Source: Actinoplanes sp. TBRC 11911
GTDB taxonomy: Bacteria; Actinomycetota; Actinomycetes; Mycobacteriales; Micromonosporaceae
Reading direction: 5' to 3'
Length of the DNA: 64,000 bases
NCBI RefSeq assembly: GCF_012933445.1
Contig: NZ_JABBNC010000048.1
Coordinates: 1 to 64,000, forward strand
Below the pieces are notes generated by a model. The model saw nothing but the letters and a program-made list of their open reading frames with translations, was not told the DNA's origin and did no database searches. Position numbers and translations under genes: made by a program. This document shows positions 51,903 to 60,227 of this stretch, piece by piece; the stretch's first letter is position 1, and each line of letters starts with the position of its first letter.

Positions 51903-52802
51903 TCAGACCAGGAAGACCGGGCAGTACGCGTGCTTGATCACCGACCGGCTCACCGATCCCAGAATCCCGGCCGGAACACCTGCCGGACCGTGCCGCCCGA
52001 TCACCAGTGCGGCGGCCTCGTCCGAGGCTTCGATCAGCGCGGTGGCCGGGTCGCCGGCGACGAACCGGCGGTGCATGCGGACTCCGCCAACAGTGTCGAC
52101 CGACCCGGACCGTGCGGCCTTCCCGGCATGCAGTAGCACCAGGTCGCAGCCGCGTACCCGAGCCTCGCGGTGCGCAAAGCCGACTGCGGGGCTGTCGTCC
52201 CCGTCGACACCCACGACGATCGGCCGGCTGCCGAATCCCGGCCCGGGCGGCCACCCGGGAACCCGGACGACCAGCACCACACCGGTATGGTCCGCGGCCA
52301 CCCGATCGCCGACGCTGACGCCGAAGACTGTGCCCGCCGTGCCATGACGATGCCCGACCACGACCAGATCAGCCTTGCGCCCCTCGACCAGCAGCAGCGG
52401 CGCTGCCGAACCCACGATCAGGCGTGCGGCCACCGGAACCGCCGGCGCGCAGGCGTGCACCCGGTCGGTCAGCCGCTGCAGAAGGCTCGCGCCCGCGTCC
52501 CGGTCGCCGCGCGGGCGCTGCACGTGAAGGATCCGCAGATCCCAACCACGCAGGTCGGCCTCGATCGCGGCATGATCCACGGCGGTGTAGCTGATCGGGC
52601 TGTCGTCCACGCCGACCAACACCACGCCCGTCTTCGTGGTGACAGCCTTCGGCTGTACCGGCGGAGCGGATTGCTCGTCGGAACGGTATCCGATCACCCC
52701 GAGGTAGCGGTTCACGGCCGCGCCGTAGCGTGTGGTGTGCCTGCGCTCGGCAAACGTGTGACGGGCTTCGCTCTCTGTCCGGAGCTTTTCGATATCAGTC
52801 AT
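51903..52802 (-). CDS. Universal stress protein with N-terminal extension
   Basis: A 299-aa protein. About 50 residues precede the first Usp domain (MTDIEKLRTESEARHTFAER, a charged helix), then two Usp domains. The first signature is VGHRHGTAGTVFGVSVGDRV, atypical; the second is IGRHGPAGVPAGILGSVS, near normal. Start at 52802 after GGGGAGGCC. The extension is unlike those of other USPs in the window. One box lies 62 bp upstream. Confidence 0.86.
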   Translation of the reverse strand: MTDIEKLRTESEARHTFAERRHTTRYGAAVNRYLGVIGYRSDEQSAPPVQPKAVTTKTGVVLVGVDDSPISYTAVDHAAIEADLRGWDLRILHVQRPRGDRDAGASLLQRLTDRVHACAPAVPVAARLIVGSAAPLLLVEGRKADLVVVGHRHGTAGTVFGVSVGDRVAADHTGVVLVVRVPGWPPGPGFGSRPIVVGVDGDDSPAVGFAHREARVRGCDLVLLHAGKAARSGSVDTVGGVRMHRRFVAGDPATALIEASDEAAALVIGRHGPAGVPAGILGSVSRSVIKHAYCPVFLV

Positions 52803-52863
52803 GGCCGGCCTCCCCGGACCCTTGTTCTCCTTCCATAACAGTCGCGGCGGCACCCGCCTCACC

Positions 52864-52879
52864 AGGGCCGTTGGTCCCG
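52864..52879. promoter_or_regulatory. DevR/DosR-type box upstream of extended USP
   Basis: AGGGCCGTTGGTCCCG, a strong match, sitting between the USP and the stop of the upstream membrane protein gene. Confidence 0.8.
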
Positions 52880-52880
52880 C

Positions 52881-53459
52881 CTACCGCGGAAGTTTGCCTG
52901 GGGCCACATAGCTGTTATTGCCGGATGGGCTCTGCCTGGCCTCGTGGTCGTGCGCCGACGGGGTCCGTGGTGACGCCGACCTCGTCATGATCACGGTGGC
53001 CGGCAGGAGCCATATCAGGAAAAAGGGATAGAGCACGAAGCTCAGCCAACCACCGGGTGCGAGCGGTCCGCTTTGAATGATCGTCGACACCCAGAGCAGT
53101 GTTTGAGCCGCAGCTGCCGTGGCTGCCAACCAGGACACCCATTTGGGGAAGGCGTGGTAGCGCAGCGATACCACCGCGACTGCCACCAGCATGACTACCA
53201 GCGGAAGATTGGCGACGGCGAACACCGCGGTCATTGTTTCGAGCAGAGCGGCGGGTGCCTGACCTGCCGGATCGTTTGCGGCGCCCACCTGGAATGCCTG
53301 GGCCAGCATGTTGAGCGCTGCCCAGGCAACGGCGGCACCGAAGGCCACCGCGGACAGACGGCCCGTTCCCTTCTCCGCGCGTAGCAGGCGGGCGCGCAGG
53401 CTACCGGCGAACCACAGGCTCATCGCGGCACCGGCCAGAAACAGCATGCTCTGGGTCAC
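52881..53459 (-). CDS. Membrane protein, N-terminus frameshifted
   Basis: The GTG-started frame gives 192 aa with about five membrane helices. The same frame continues upstream without a start as RWERWGAASGFAVVALGI, clearly the missing first helix. The likely true ATG is at 53590 (MSQD, after GAGGCGG) in another frame; one added base near 53577 (GACGG to GACCGG) joins them into a protein of about 235 aa. Function unknown; resembles hypothetical actinobacterial membrane proteins. Either a sequencing error or a disabled gene. Confidence 0.6.
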   Translation of the reverse strand: MTQSMLFLAGAAMSLWFAGSLRARLLRAEKGTGRLSAVAFGAAVAWAALNMLAQAFQVGAANDPAGQAPAALLETMTAVFAVANLPLVVMLVAVAVVSLRYHAFPKWVSWLAATAAAAQTLLWVSTIIQSGPLAPGGWLSFVLYPFFLIWLLPATVIMTRSASPRTPSAHDHEARQSPSGNNSYVAPGKLPR

Positions 53460-53602
53460 CAGCGCCGCGCGGTCGGCGGCGAAATCTGCGGCTGTCGCGG
53501 GGTTGCGTTCGAACGCTGACGCCGCGATGCCCAGGGCAACAACGGCGAACCCGCTCGCTGCGCCCCAGCGCTCCCACCGTCCTGGCTCATGGCAAACCCG
53601 CC

Positions 53603-53692
53603 TCAGGTAAGGTCAAGATCATATAGCGCCGCACGGCCGTGGTACCGCTTGGTCAGTGAGTGCGTCCGGATCGCGGCGTCCACGGTTGTCAC
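53603..53692 (-). pseudogene. Remnant of ABC-transporter ATP-binding gene (5' end)
   Basis: The 29-residue frame VTTVDAAIRTHSLTKRYHGR then AALYDLDLT and a stop reads like the extreme N-terminus of a drug-export ABC ATPase; no Walker motifs follow. The GTG start overlaps the upstream PPOX stop (GTGA), as in an operon, so it was probably a real downstream gene whose body was deleted up to the membrane-protein gene. Confidence 0.5.
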
Positions 53693-54201
53693 CCGATCGG
53701 AATCCGGGCCCGGGAAGCCTCGGGATCGCGCATCCGGGACAGCGGAACGCCAAGACCGTAGGTCACGAAGTGTCCGGTCGGACGGATCTCGAGGACCACG
53801 CATCCGCTACGGCGCTCGTCCGGGAGTAGCTTGACCAGATCGGGCAGGTTGTCCAGCACTGACGGCAGGTGGACGACCGCCACTGCCGGGAAGCTCACGG
53901 TCGCCGGCGGGATCGGGAACAGCAGCGACATGACGCCGCCGCGGCGGATCGGGACGGTCACCGCCACGATGCCGTCGACGGCGATGTGCCGGGCCTTCCA
54001 GCTGTCTGCGGCGACGACCACGAACATGCGATCGCCGGATGTTCCGTAGACGACGCCGCTGGAGCGTGGTGCGCCGTTCGGGGTGATGTGGCTGAGGACC
54101 GCGAACGACTGATGGGACAGGGCCCGCCAGACATCCGGTGCGGTCGGCCGTGCGATGCCATGCTCGACGTGTCCGCTGCGCCTCTTGGTTGGGATCGGCA
54201 T
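53689..54201 (-). CDS. Pyridoxamine-5'-phosphate-oxidase-fold (PPOX) protein
   Basis: A 170-aa split-barrel flavin-fold protein starting MPIPTKRRSGHVEHG, with FAVLSHITPNGAPRSSGVVYG typical of PPOX-class F420- or FMN-binding proteins. The M. tuberculosis DosR regulon holds a similar protein, Rv3129. The cofactor is uncertain. Start at 54201 after GAGAAGGGGTGACC. Three boxes lie in the intergenic region it shares with the sulfide:quinone reductase gene. Confidence 0.82.
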   Translation of the reverse strand: MPIPTKRRSGHVEHGIARPTAPDVWRALSHQSFAVLSHITPNGAPRSSGVVYGTSGDRMFVVVAADSWKARHIAVDGIVAVTVPIRRGGVMSLLFPIPPATVSFPAVAVVHLPSVLDNLPDLVKLLPDERRSGCVVLEIRPTGHFVTYGLGVPLSRMRDPEASRARIPIG

Positions 54202-54251
54202 GAGGTCACCCCTTCTCTTCCAGGGATACAGCGGGTGCGGCGATGCGCGGC

Positions 54252-54267
54252 AGGGCCGGAGGTCCCA
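54252..54267. promoter_or_regulatory. DevR/DosR-type box, PPOX/SQR intergenic (1)
   Basis: AGGGCCGGAGGTCCCA, 51 bp from the PPOX start. Confidence 0.7.
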
Positions 54268-54333
54268 TGTCGCCGTCCCGAACGCCATCGGAAAATTTTA
54301 GGGAATGTCGCCGCGCGAACCTTCACGGCGGGC

Positions 54334-54349
54334 AGGGCCACAGGTCCGA
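54334..54349. promoter_or_regulatory. DevR/DosR-type box, PPOX/SQR intergenic (2)
   Basis: AGGGCCACAGGTCCGA, weaker right arm, midway between the two genes. Confidence 0.55.
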
Positions 54350-54382
54350 GTTCGCGCGGGCTGAAGCCCCTAATCCAGCGGT

Positions 54383-54398
54383 CGGGACTTAATGCCCT
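54383..54398. promoter_or_regulatory. DevR/DosR-type box, PPOX/SQR intergenic (3)
   Basis: CGGGACTTAATGCCCT, 49 bp before the SQR start. Confidence 0.78.
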
Positions 54399-54447
54399 AC
54401 GGCGTGGCCGCCCTCGTCCTTACCGTCGGATTCGGAGGTGGACTGTG

Positions 54448-55687
54448 ATGCGACGGCTCCTCGTTCTGGGCGCCGGTACTGCGGGCACGACGGTCGTGAA
54501 CAAGCTGCGGCGCCGACTACCCCGGTCGCAGTGGCGGGTCACCGTGGTCGAGGCCACAGACCGGCACTACTACCAGCCCGGCTATCTGTTCCTGCCGTTC
54601 GGCGGCTACACCCCGGCGCAGGTCGCCAAGCCCGTCCGCAAGTTGATCACCCGCGGCGTGGACCTCATCCGCGGCCGGGTCGACCGGGTCATTCTGGCAG
54701 AGAACCGGGTGCTGCTGCACGATGGCCGTTCGCTTCCATACGACTATCTAGTCATCGCGACCGGCGTGAGCCCCCGTCCGGATCAGACGCCGGGCATGCT
54801 CGACGGCGGTCAATGGCGACGTAGCATCTTCGACTTCTACACCTTCGACGGCGCCCTGGCCCTCGCGAAGGCGCTCGACAACTTCGACGCCGGCCGGTTG
54901 GTCGTGCACATCACCGACATGCCGATCAAATGCCCAGTCGCCCCTCTTGAGTTCGCGTTCCTCGCAGAGGATTTCTTCGGTCGCCGCGGGACAAGAGACA
55001 AAATCGAGCTTACGTACGCCACGCCGCTGCCCGGTGCCTTCACCAAGCCGATCGCCGCAGCGCGCCTGGGAACGATGCTCGACGAGCGGAACATCGCACT
55101 GGAGTCCGATTTTCTAGTGGAACGCGTTGACGACACGGCCCTCGTCTCGTACGACGACCGCCGTGTTCCGTTCGATCTGCTGGTGACCGTGCCGTTGAAC
55201 ATGGGCGCCGAGTATGTTGCTCGCTCGGGTCTGGGTGACGAGCTGAACCTCGTACCGGTCGATCGCGGCACACTGCTGGCGCGCCTGGGACAACGTTTTC
55301 GCCATCGGCGACGCCAACGACATCCCCACGTCGAAGGCAGGCTCGGTCGCGCATTTCGCGGCCGAGGTCTTCACCACCAACTTCCTTGCGTACGCCTCCG
55401 GGCAGCCGATGACCGCCCGATTCGACGGGCACGCCAACTGCTTCGTCGAGTCCGGCCACGGTAAGGCCCTGCTCATCGACTTCAACTACGTCACCGAGCC
55501 GCTGCCCGGGGCGTATCCGCTGCCCGGACTCGGACCGTTCCGGTTGCTCAGCGAGGCCGCGGTCAACCACTGGGGCAAGCGTGCGTTCCGCCAGCTGTAC
55601 TGGCATGCGCTGCTGCCCGGCCGTCCGATACCGCTGCCCGCACACATGTCCATGGCAGGCAAGCGGATACCCACTTCCGAGGAATGA
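54448..55687 (+). pseudogene. Sulfide:quinone oxidoreductase-like flavoprotein, frameshifted
   Basis: The N-terminal frame (MRRLLVLGAGTAGTTVV; PYDYLVIATG; KCPVAPLEFAFLAEDFF with the redox Cys) runs to about 55280. The rest (WDNVFAIGDANDIPTSKAGS; CFVESGHGKALLIDFNY; ending KRIPTSEE) is in a different frame. One extra base near 55280-55290 restores a protein of about 413 aa of normal SQR-like length. It oxidises sulfide to sulfane sulfur and reduces quinone if intact. Start after CGGAGGTGGACTGTG. It leads an operon with DsrC, DsrE and a membrane protein. Confidence 0.82.
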
Positions 55688-55694
55688 GGCAATC

Positions 55695-56009
55695 ATGCCC
55701 GTCACCACCATCGCGAGCCGCGACATCCACGTCGACGGGGAGGGATTCCTCACCAACTACGACGAGTGGGATCCGGAACTGGCCGAGCAACTCGCCAAAC
55801 AGATCGGCGTCGACTTGACCGACCGGCACTGGACCGCGATCACCTTCCTCCGCGAGGACTACGCCGCCCGCGCGGAGACTCCAGGACTGCGCCGGGTGTC
55901 GCACGGCGCCGGCATCCCGACCAAGGAGCTGTTCACGCTGTTTCCGAAGAAGCCCGCGAAGAAGATGGCGTACATCGCCGGCCTGCCCAAGCCTCAGGGC
56001 TGCGTCTGA
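55695..56009 (+). CDS. DsrC/TusE-family sulfur-carrier protein
   Basis: A 104-aa protein with HVDGEGFLTNYDEWDPELAE at the N-terminus and the C-terminal arm GLPKPQGCV, whose penultimate Cys is the conserved persulfide-carrying residue. The second DsrC cysteine, ten residues earlier, is absent, as in TusE-type members. It starts 8 bases after the SQR stop. It probably accepts sulfur made by the SQR-like enzyme and passes it on. Confidence 0.88.
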   Translation: MPVTTIASRDIHVDGEGFLTNYDEWDPELAEQLAKQIGVDLTDRHWTAITFLREDYAARAETPGLRRVSHGAGIPTKELFTLFPKKPAKKMAYIAGLPKPQGCV

Positions 56010-56022
56010 AAGGAACGTCCTC

Positions 56023-56512
56023 ATGATCGTCCCGAAGTTTCGACGACGAGACCACCGGCCGCAAGCTTGCCATCATCTGCTCCAAAGGCAACTTGGACAT
56101 GGCTTACCCCGGCCTGGTGCTCGCCAACGCGGCGCTCGGCGAGGGTGTCGAGACGCACCTGTTCTTTACGTTCTGGGGCTTCGACATGATCACGAAGTCG
56201 CGCATGACTCAGCTCAAGTTCACCCCACTCGGCAACACCGCCACCCACCTGCCGCAGGGCCTCGGCGGGCTGCCAGGAGTGACGGCGCTGGCGACGCACA
56301 CGATGAAGAGGCAGATCGCCGAGGTGGGCGTGCCCGAGGTGCCCGAATTCCTCAAGCAGATCGTCGACTCCGGCGGCCACCTGTGGGCCTGCCGCATGTC
56401 GGCCGACATGATGCACCTCGACGAATCCGACCTCTACGACAGCGTCGAGGGCATCATCAGTGCCGCCGACTTCGTCGAGAAAACCGAAGGTGCCCAACTG
56501 CTGTTCATCTGA
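56023..56512 (+). pseudogene. DsrE-like sulfurtransferase subunit, frameshifted near the start
   Basis: ATG 56023 follows AAAGGAACGTCC and opens MIVPKF, but the real body (DDETTGRKLAIICSKGNLDM, then AYPGLVLANAALGEGVETHLF) is in the next frame. Dropping the C at 56041 joins them into about 162 aa. A TTG start at 56093 would lose the first beta strand and is less likely. Belongs to the DsrE/DsrF-like family of sulfur-relay or peroxiredoxin-related proteins. Confidence 0.75.
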
Positions 56513-56531
56513 TCCCGATGGGGAGGTCGTC

Positions 56532-56984
56532 GTGAAATCGGCGGAAACGAGGAGCCGCAAGTCCGCCGGCACCCACCGTACCGGCTACACCATCGCGATG
56601 CTCCTCAACGTCATCCTGCTGTACTTGGTCAACGGCCGTCCGGGGTGGTCGGCGCTGCCGTTCCTCACCACCGACACGGTTCATGTGCTGACGATCCTCA
56701 ACGTCTCGCTGGCAGCCGGGGCGGTAGTCAACTTCATCTACCTCATTCATGACCCGCCGTGGCTGATCGCAGCCGGCGGCATCGTCACGACCGGGCTCGG
56801 AATCGGCGTCCTCGCGCGGCTATGGCAAGTTTTTCCCTTCGATTTCACGGATGGATGGTCGGTGGCGGCCCGCGTCCTGCTGGTCCTGGGCATCATCGGA
56901 AGCGGAATCGGCATCGTGGTCCAGACCGTGACCCTGATCGCCGCGGTCGCCAGGCGGGACCGCACGAAGGTTTCTGCAGGCTGA
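56532..56984 (+). CDS. Four-helix membrane protein of the sulfur operon
   Basis: A 150-aa protein with a GTG start after GGGGAGGTCGTC. The basic N-terminus is followed by four hydrophobic helices (about 20-38, 50-75, 77-97 and 108-140). It lies 19 bases after the DsrE-like gene, so it is probably the last gene of that operon. No family recognised; it could anchor the sulfur-relay proteins or act with the quinone reductase. Confidence 0.72.
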   Translation: MKSAETRSRKSAGTHRTGYTIAMLLNVILLYLVNGRPGWSALPFLTTDTVHVLTILNVSLAAGAVVNFIYLIHDPPWLIAAGGIVTTGLGIGVLARLWQVFPFDFTDGWSVAARVLLVLGIIGSGIGIVVQTVTLIAAVARRDRTKVSAG

Positions 56985-57012
56985 CCCCAGCCGTCGCCTG
57001 CTGGACAGACGA

Positions 57013-57528
57013 TCACCAGAATGGTGTACGGGATGCGGCGGGGCGCGGCACCACCATCACAGGGTATCGGGTTCGGCCCAGCAACGCCCGGGTGGTGCCG
57101 CCGAGCTGTACGGACTCCTGCGGGCAGTCGCTGGACGAGCCGACGACAAGCACCGACGCCGAGGCGCTGCCCAGCGCGACCGCGACCGCCTGGACCACGT
57201 CGGCGGCCGGCACGGTCCGGCGGCCGTGCCGGGTCGTCAGCTGCGAGACCTGTTCTGCGAACGTGCGACGAGCACAGTGCACCCCGGCGCAGAAGAACCG
57301 CCGCACGGTCAGGTCCAGGCGCACTTCCCGGCCACCGACACCGGTATCAGCCAGATGACGCACGTAGTGGCTGTGCACCCGATCCGACACCAACCCGCAG
57401 CCCGGGCACGTCGCCTGCTCGGAAACAGTCGCGGCCTCAACCCGCAGACCGGACCCGACCAGACGAACCCGCTGCAGCCGCAGCGATCCCAGATGCGGCA
57501 GCAACATCGCCAGATTTACAAAGGACAC
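57013..57528 (-). pseudogene. ISL3-type transposase N-terminus fused to USP C-terminus
   Basis: A 171-aa chimera. Residues 1 to about 105 are the N-terminus of an ISL3-family transposase: LLPHLGSLRLQRVRLV, then a zinc finger CPGCG...RVHSHYVRHLAD and CHARRTF-type cysteines (FFCAGVHCARRTFAEQ). Residues from about 120 on are the last third of a Usp domain (SVLVVGSSSDCPQE, TTRALLGRTRYPVMVVPRP). The catalytic part of the transposase is missing. It probably arose by IS insertion into, then deletion around, a ninth USP gene. Confidence 0.7.
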
Positions 57529-57777
57529 TTGAACCGATCGAGCCTAGCTGATCACGGAACTTGTGCCAGAGCCAGTTTTCAGGCGTCGTCGACAGACTGC
57601 TATACCGGACGGGACGGAAGCGAGCCGGTTGCTGGCGTGAATGCACGCCTATCTGAGGCACCTGCGGGTCGACCCTGATCAAGGAATCCGAGGTCCATAC
57701 CACCACGGGAACTGATCCTGCAAGCTCCCCATCACCCGTTGTGACCACCCGTGCGCTGATGTTGCACTCCACACGGC
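57529..57777. other. Gene-free stretch with probable IS left end
   Basis: No convincing ORF. On the minus strand, GGCTCTGGCACAAGTTCC (57556-57573) lies just upstream of the transposase start and may be the terminal repeat of the ISL3-type element. No matching right end was found by eye. Confidence 0.35.
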
Positions 57778-58443
57778 TCACCGCCCCAGCGCCGCCAGCG
57801 CGGAGACCGCGACCGCGGACAGTCGGCGACCGGCCAGCCCGGCCAGCAGCTCGTCGGTGGTCCGCGCCACGCCGCGCCGCCATGGTGTGCCCTCATGCAG
57901 GACGACGATCGAGCCGGGCTGGACTCCGGCGAGCAGGTTGGCCCCGATCCGCGCGTCACGCGGGCCTCCGTCGTTGGCCGCGGCCAACGTGCCGAGCACC
58001 GCCCGCAGCTCCTGCCGGGCCGCGCAGCGCAGCATCCGCGGGGTGAACCAGCCCGACCCGGGACGGAACCATCGCACCGGTCCGTACGCCGTGAGCAGCG
58101 CGGTCACCTCCGCCAGCTCGCGGGCGAACCGCTGCTCCGGCAGCCGCACTGAGGGCTCGTCACGCATCAGATGGTTGCCGATCTCGTGGCCCTCCGCGCT
58201 GATCGCCGCGGCCAATTCCGGGTACGCCCGTACCCGCTCGCCGATCAGGAAGAACGTAGCGTGTGCGTGGTGCCGGGCGAGTACGTCCAGCAGCTCCGGT
58301 GTGGTGTGCGGGCTGGGCCTGTCGTCGAAGGTGAGCCCGACGGCCGGCGCGTCGGTATCCACGTACCAGAGAACGTCGGCCGGGATGATCCGGGACGCGG
58401 CTCGTACGGCGGCTTCGCGCCAGCGCGGCGCGGTCGGTGCCAT
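57778..58443 (-). CDS. Polysaccharide deacetylase (NodB domain)
   Basis: A 221-aa carbohydrate esterase family 4-like protein with LTFDDRPSPHTTPELLDVL (usual TFDDGP, here Gly to Arg), HEIGNH for the metal-binding histidines, and RWFRPGSGW. It would deacetylate cell-wall or extracellular glycan if active. There is no clear signal peptide. It lies outside the box-bearing region and has no box nearby. Confidence 0.82.
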   Translation of the reverse strand: MAPTAPRWREAAVRAASRIIPADVLWYVDTDAPAVGLTFDDRPSPHTTPELLDVLARHHAHATFFLIGERVRAYPELAAAISAEGHEIGNHLMRDEPSVRLPEQRFARELAEVTALLTAYGPVRWFRPGSGWFTPRMLRCAARQELRAVLGTLAAANDGGPRDARIGANLLAGVQPGSIVVLHEGTPWRRGVARTTDELLAGLAGRRLSAVAVSALAALGR

Positions 58444-59217
58444 GGTCCATGGTAGGCCGTCGTGTTGACCGGTGATACTTCTTCGATGCCGGGTACGACG
58501 GGCCCCGAGTGGCCTCCCGGTACCACGCTGTGCACAATCGCGCTTCCCGAATGTGGTAATACCGACATCATGTCAATCTGGGTTTCGGCGTCGTCGTCAG
58601 GATTGCCAGCGTAGAGATGCAGGACGTTGGGTGTGGCGCACTTCTGCTCAGCCCGGATGGGACGCCTTCGGCGCGGCCAACTTCGTGCTGAAAACCCCTC
58701 GCCGGTGCGGAAGGCCCGCGGCGGCGACCGCGGCCGACAATCCCGACGAATTCCTGCACCGGATCGTCGCGCGGCGTGCCGAGGAGCTCATAGCGTGGTC
58801 GCTCCGATGTGACTGCATCGACCTGTTCCAGGGAAGCATCGCGAGTGCCGTCGGACAGGGCGGATCCCTGTTGCTGGTGGTCTACCGGTTAGACCTTCAG
58901 CGGCCGCGATGACGCCGGAGGTGTTTGTCGCGGCTGGACGCACTCGGCAAAGGCGTTGATCCGCCGCCCGTATGGCGCCGGACCCCGTTCGGTGCGCACG
59001 CACAGTGACCCTCGTACTGAGCGGCACGCACAATCAGCGGCGGATCAGCGTACTGGATCATGGCGACTCGCTGCAGGGGATTTGGGGCCAAACACCCACC
59101 CATTCCAAGAGACCAACGGCCTCCTGATGGGACCGTCAAGAAACGGCGGCCTCTGTCGCCGACGCCTTGACAAAGAGAGGTGCCGTTTTTCTTAAGCCCT
59201 TTGGCCAAAGACGAAGA
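58444..59217. other. Gene-poor stretch
   Basis: Plus-strand frame 58631-58912 (VWRTSAQPGWDAFGAANF, ending LDLQRPR) is open but matches nothing I recognise and has no clear ribosome site. I see no other credible gene. Confidence 0.4.
59141..59190. terminator. Probable terminator near pentapeptide-repeat gene
   Basis: AACGGC-GGCCTCT pairs imperfectly with AGAGAGGTGCCGTT and is followed by TTT on the plus strand; on the minus strand it lies just past the pentapeptide gene and is followed by TTTCTT. Confidence 0.5.
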
Positions 59218-60141
59218 TCACCGACAGCTCGCGGCAGTGGGCTTTTTGGGCCAGTCACGTGCCACCGCTATAGCCGCAGGCTCAACGGTGACCTGCATCG
59301 TCGCGGCGCCGAAGAAATCCGCACCATCCACCCGAGCGCCGGACAGGTCTGCGCCCTGTAGACAAGATCCGCTCAGATCGGCGCCACGCAGGTCGGCACC
59401 ACGGAGATCGGCACCACGCAAATCGGTACGGCGCAGCAGGGCCAGTTGCAGGTCGGCGCCGCTTAGGGTCACGTTCGCGAGGTTGGCCCCATCCAGCACC
59501 GCGCCGCGTAGCGATGCGCCCTTGGCGTCCGCACTCGACAGGTCGGCGTCGGGGAGGGACAGGCGATCCAGATTGGCGCCGGCCAGCCGAGCGCCACGTA
59601 GATCGCGCGAAGCAATATCACGATCGCGCAGGCGTCGGCCCGCTAGGTCTGTTCCTTCGGCCGGCCGCGCCCTTGTCGCTGCGCCGCCCTCCGCGACGGC
59701 CGGCTGGCTACTGAATGCGGGCCATCCGAGGACATGTACGACCACAACGCTCAACAGGGCCACACCGACGGCGAAGGAGACGACTAGCCGCGCACCGGGA
59801 GTGAAGTAGTCCCGGCCGAGCAACAGCACGATTGCTCCGATGGTGGTCACCCCGGTGGCTAAGGCTCCGAACGGACCGAACAGCTCCCCAGCTGTCGCCA
59901 TCGTGGCGACAGCGATCACGGGCCACAGCCACAACCATCTCTGTTCGGACCGGCCGGCATAACCAGCTGACCTTCCGGAACTGACCAAGGCGTCCTCACC
60001 CGGCCGCCCTATCTGCTCCGACGGCGGCACCGGCGTGGGCCGGCCGGGCGGCATGACCACAGCACCGGGGGGCGGCTTCGCCGCTGCGCTCCCCGATGGC
60101 GTAGACACGGGAGGACCGGACTCGCCGGGCTGTTCCGACAT
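59218..60141 (-). CDS. Membrane-anchored pentapeptide-repeat protein
   Basis: A 307-aa protein. A proline-rich N-terminus (1-55) is followed by two or three membrane helices (about 70-145), then about 20 pentapeptide repeats of the A(D/N)LxG type (for example SGADLQLALLRRTDLRGADL) forming a right-handed quadrilateral beta helix, and a short C-terminal tail. Role unknown; such repeats often act as rigid scaffolds. ATG 60141 (MSEQPGES) is chosen; an upstream frame to 60192 is possible. Confidence 0.82.
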   Translation of the reverse strand: MSEQPGESGPPVSTPSGSAAAKPPPGAVVMPPGRPTPVPPSEQIGRPGEDALVSSGRSAGYAGRSEQRWLWLWPVIAVATMATAGELFGPFGALATGVTTIGAIVLLLGRDYFTPGARLVVSFAVGVALLSVVVVHVLGWPAFSSQPAVAEGGAATRARPAEGTDLAGRRLRDRDIASRDLRGARLAGANLDRLSLPDADLSSADAKGASLRGAVLDGANLANVTLSGADLQLALLRRTDLRGADLRGADLRGADLSGSCLQGADLSGARVDGADFFGAATMQVTVEPAAIAVARDWPKKPTAASCR

Positions 60142-60227
60142 TAGTCCGGAGAACCTTTCGCTGGGCACGGCATCACCGCATCGTGACAGCATCCATCGAG
60201 GATTGCCAGGCGGCCAGGTCTGGCCGA

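Noticed and set aside
58631..58912. Possible 93-aa gene on the plus strand
   Set aside because: Open frame without ribosome site, family motif or operon context; it could be a relic but cannot be supported.
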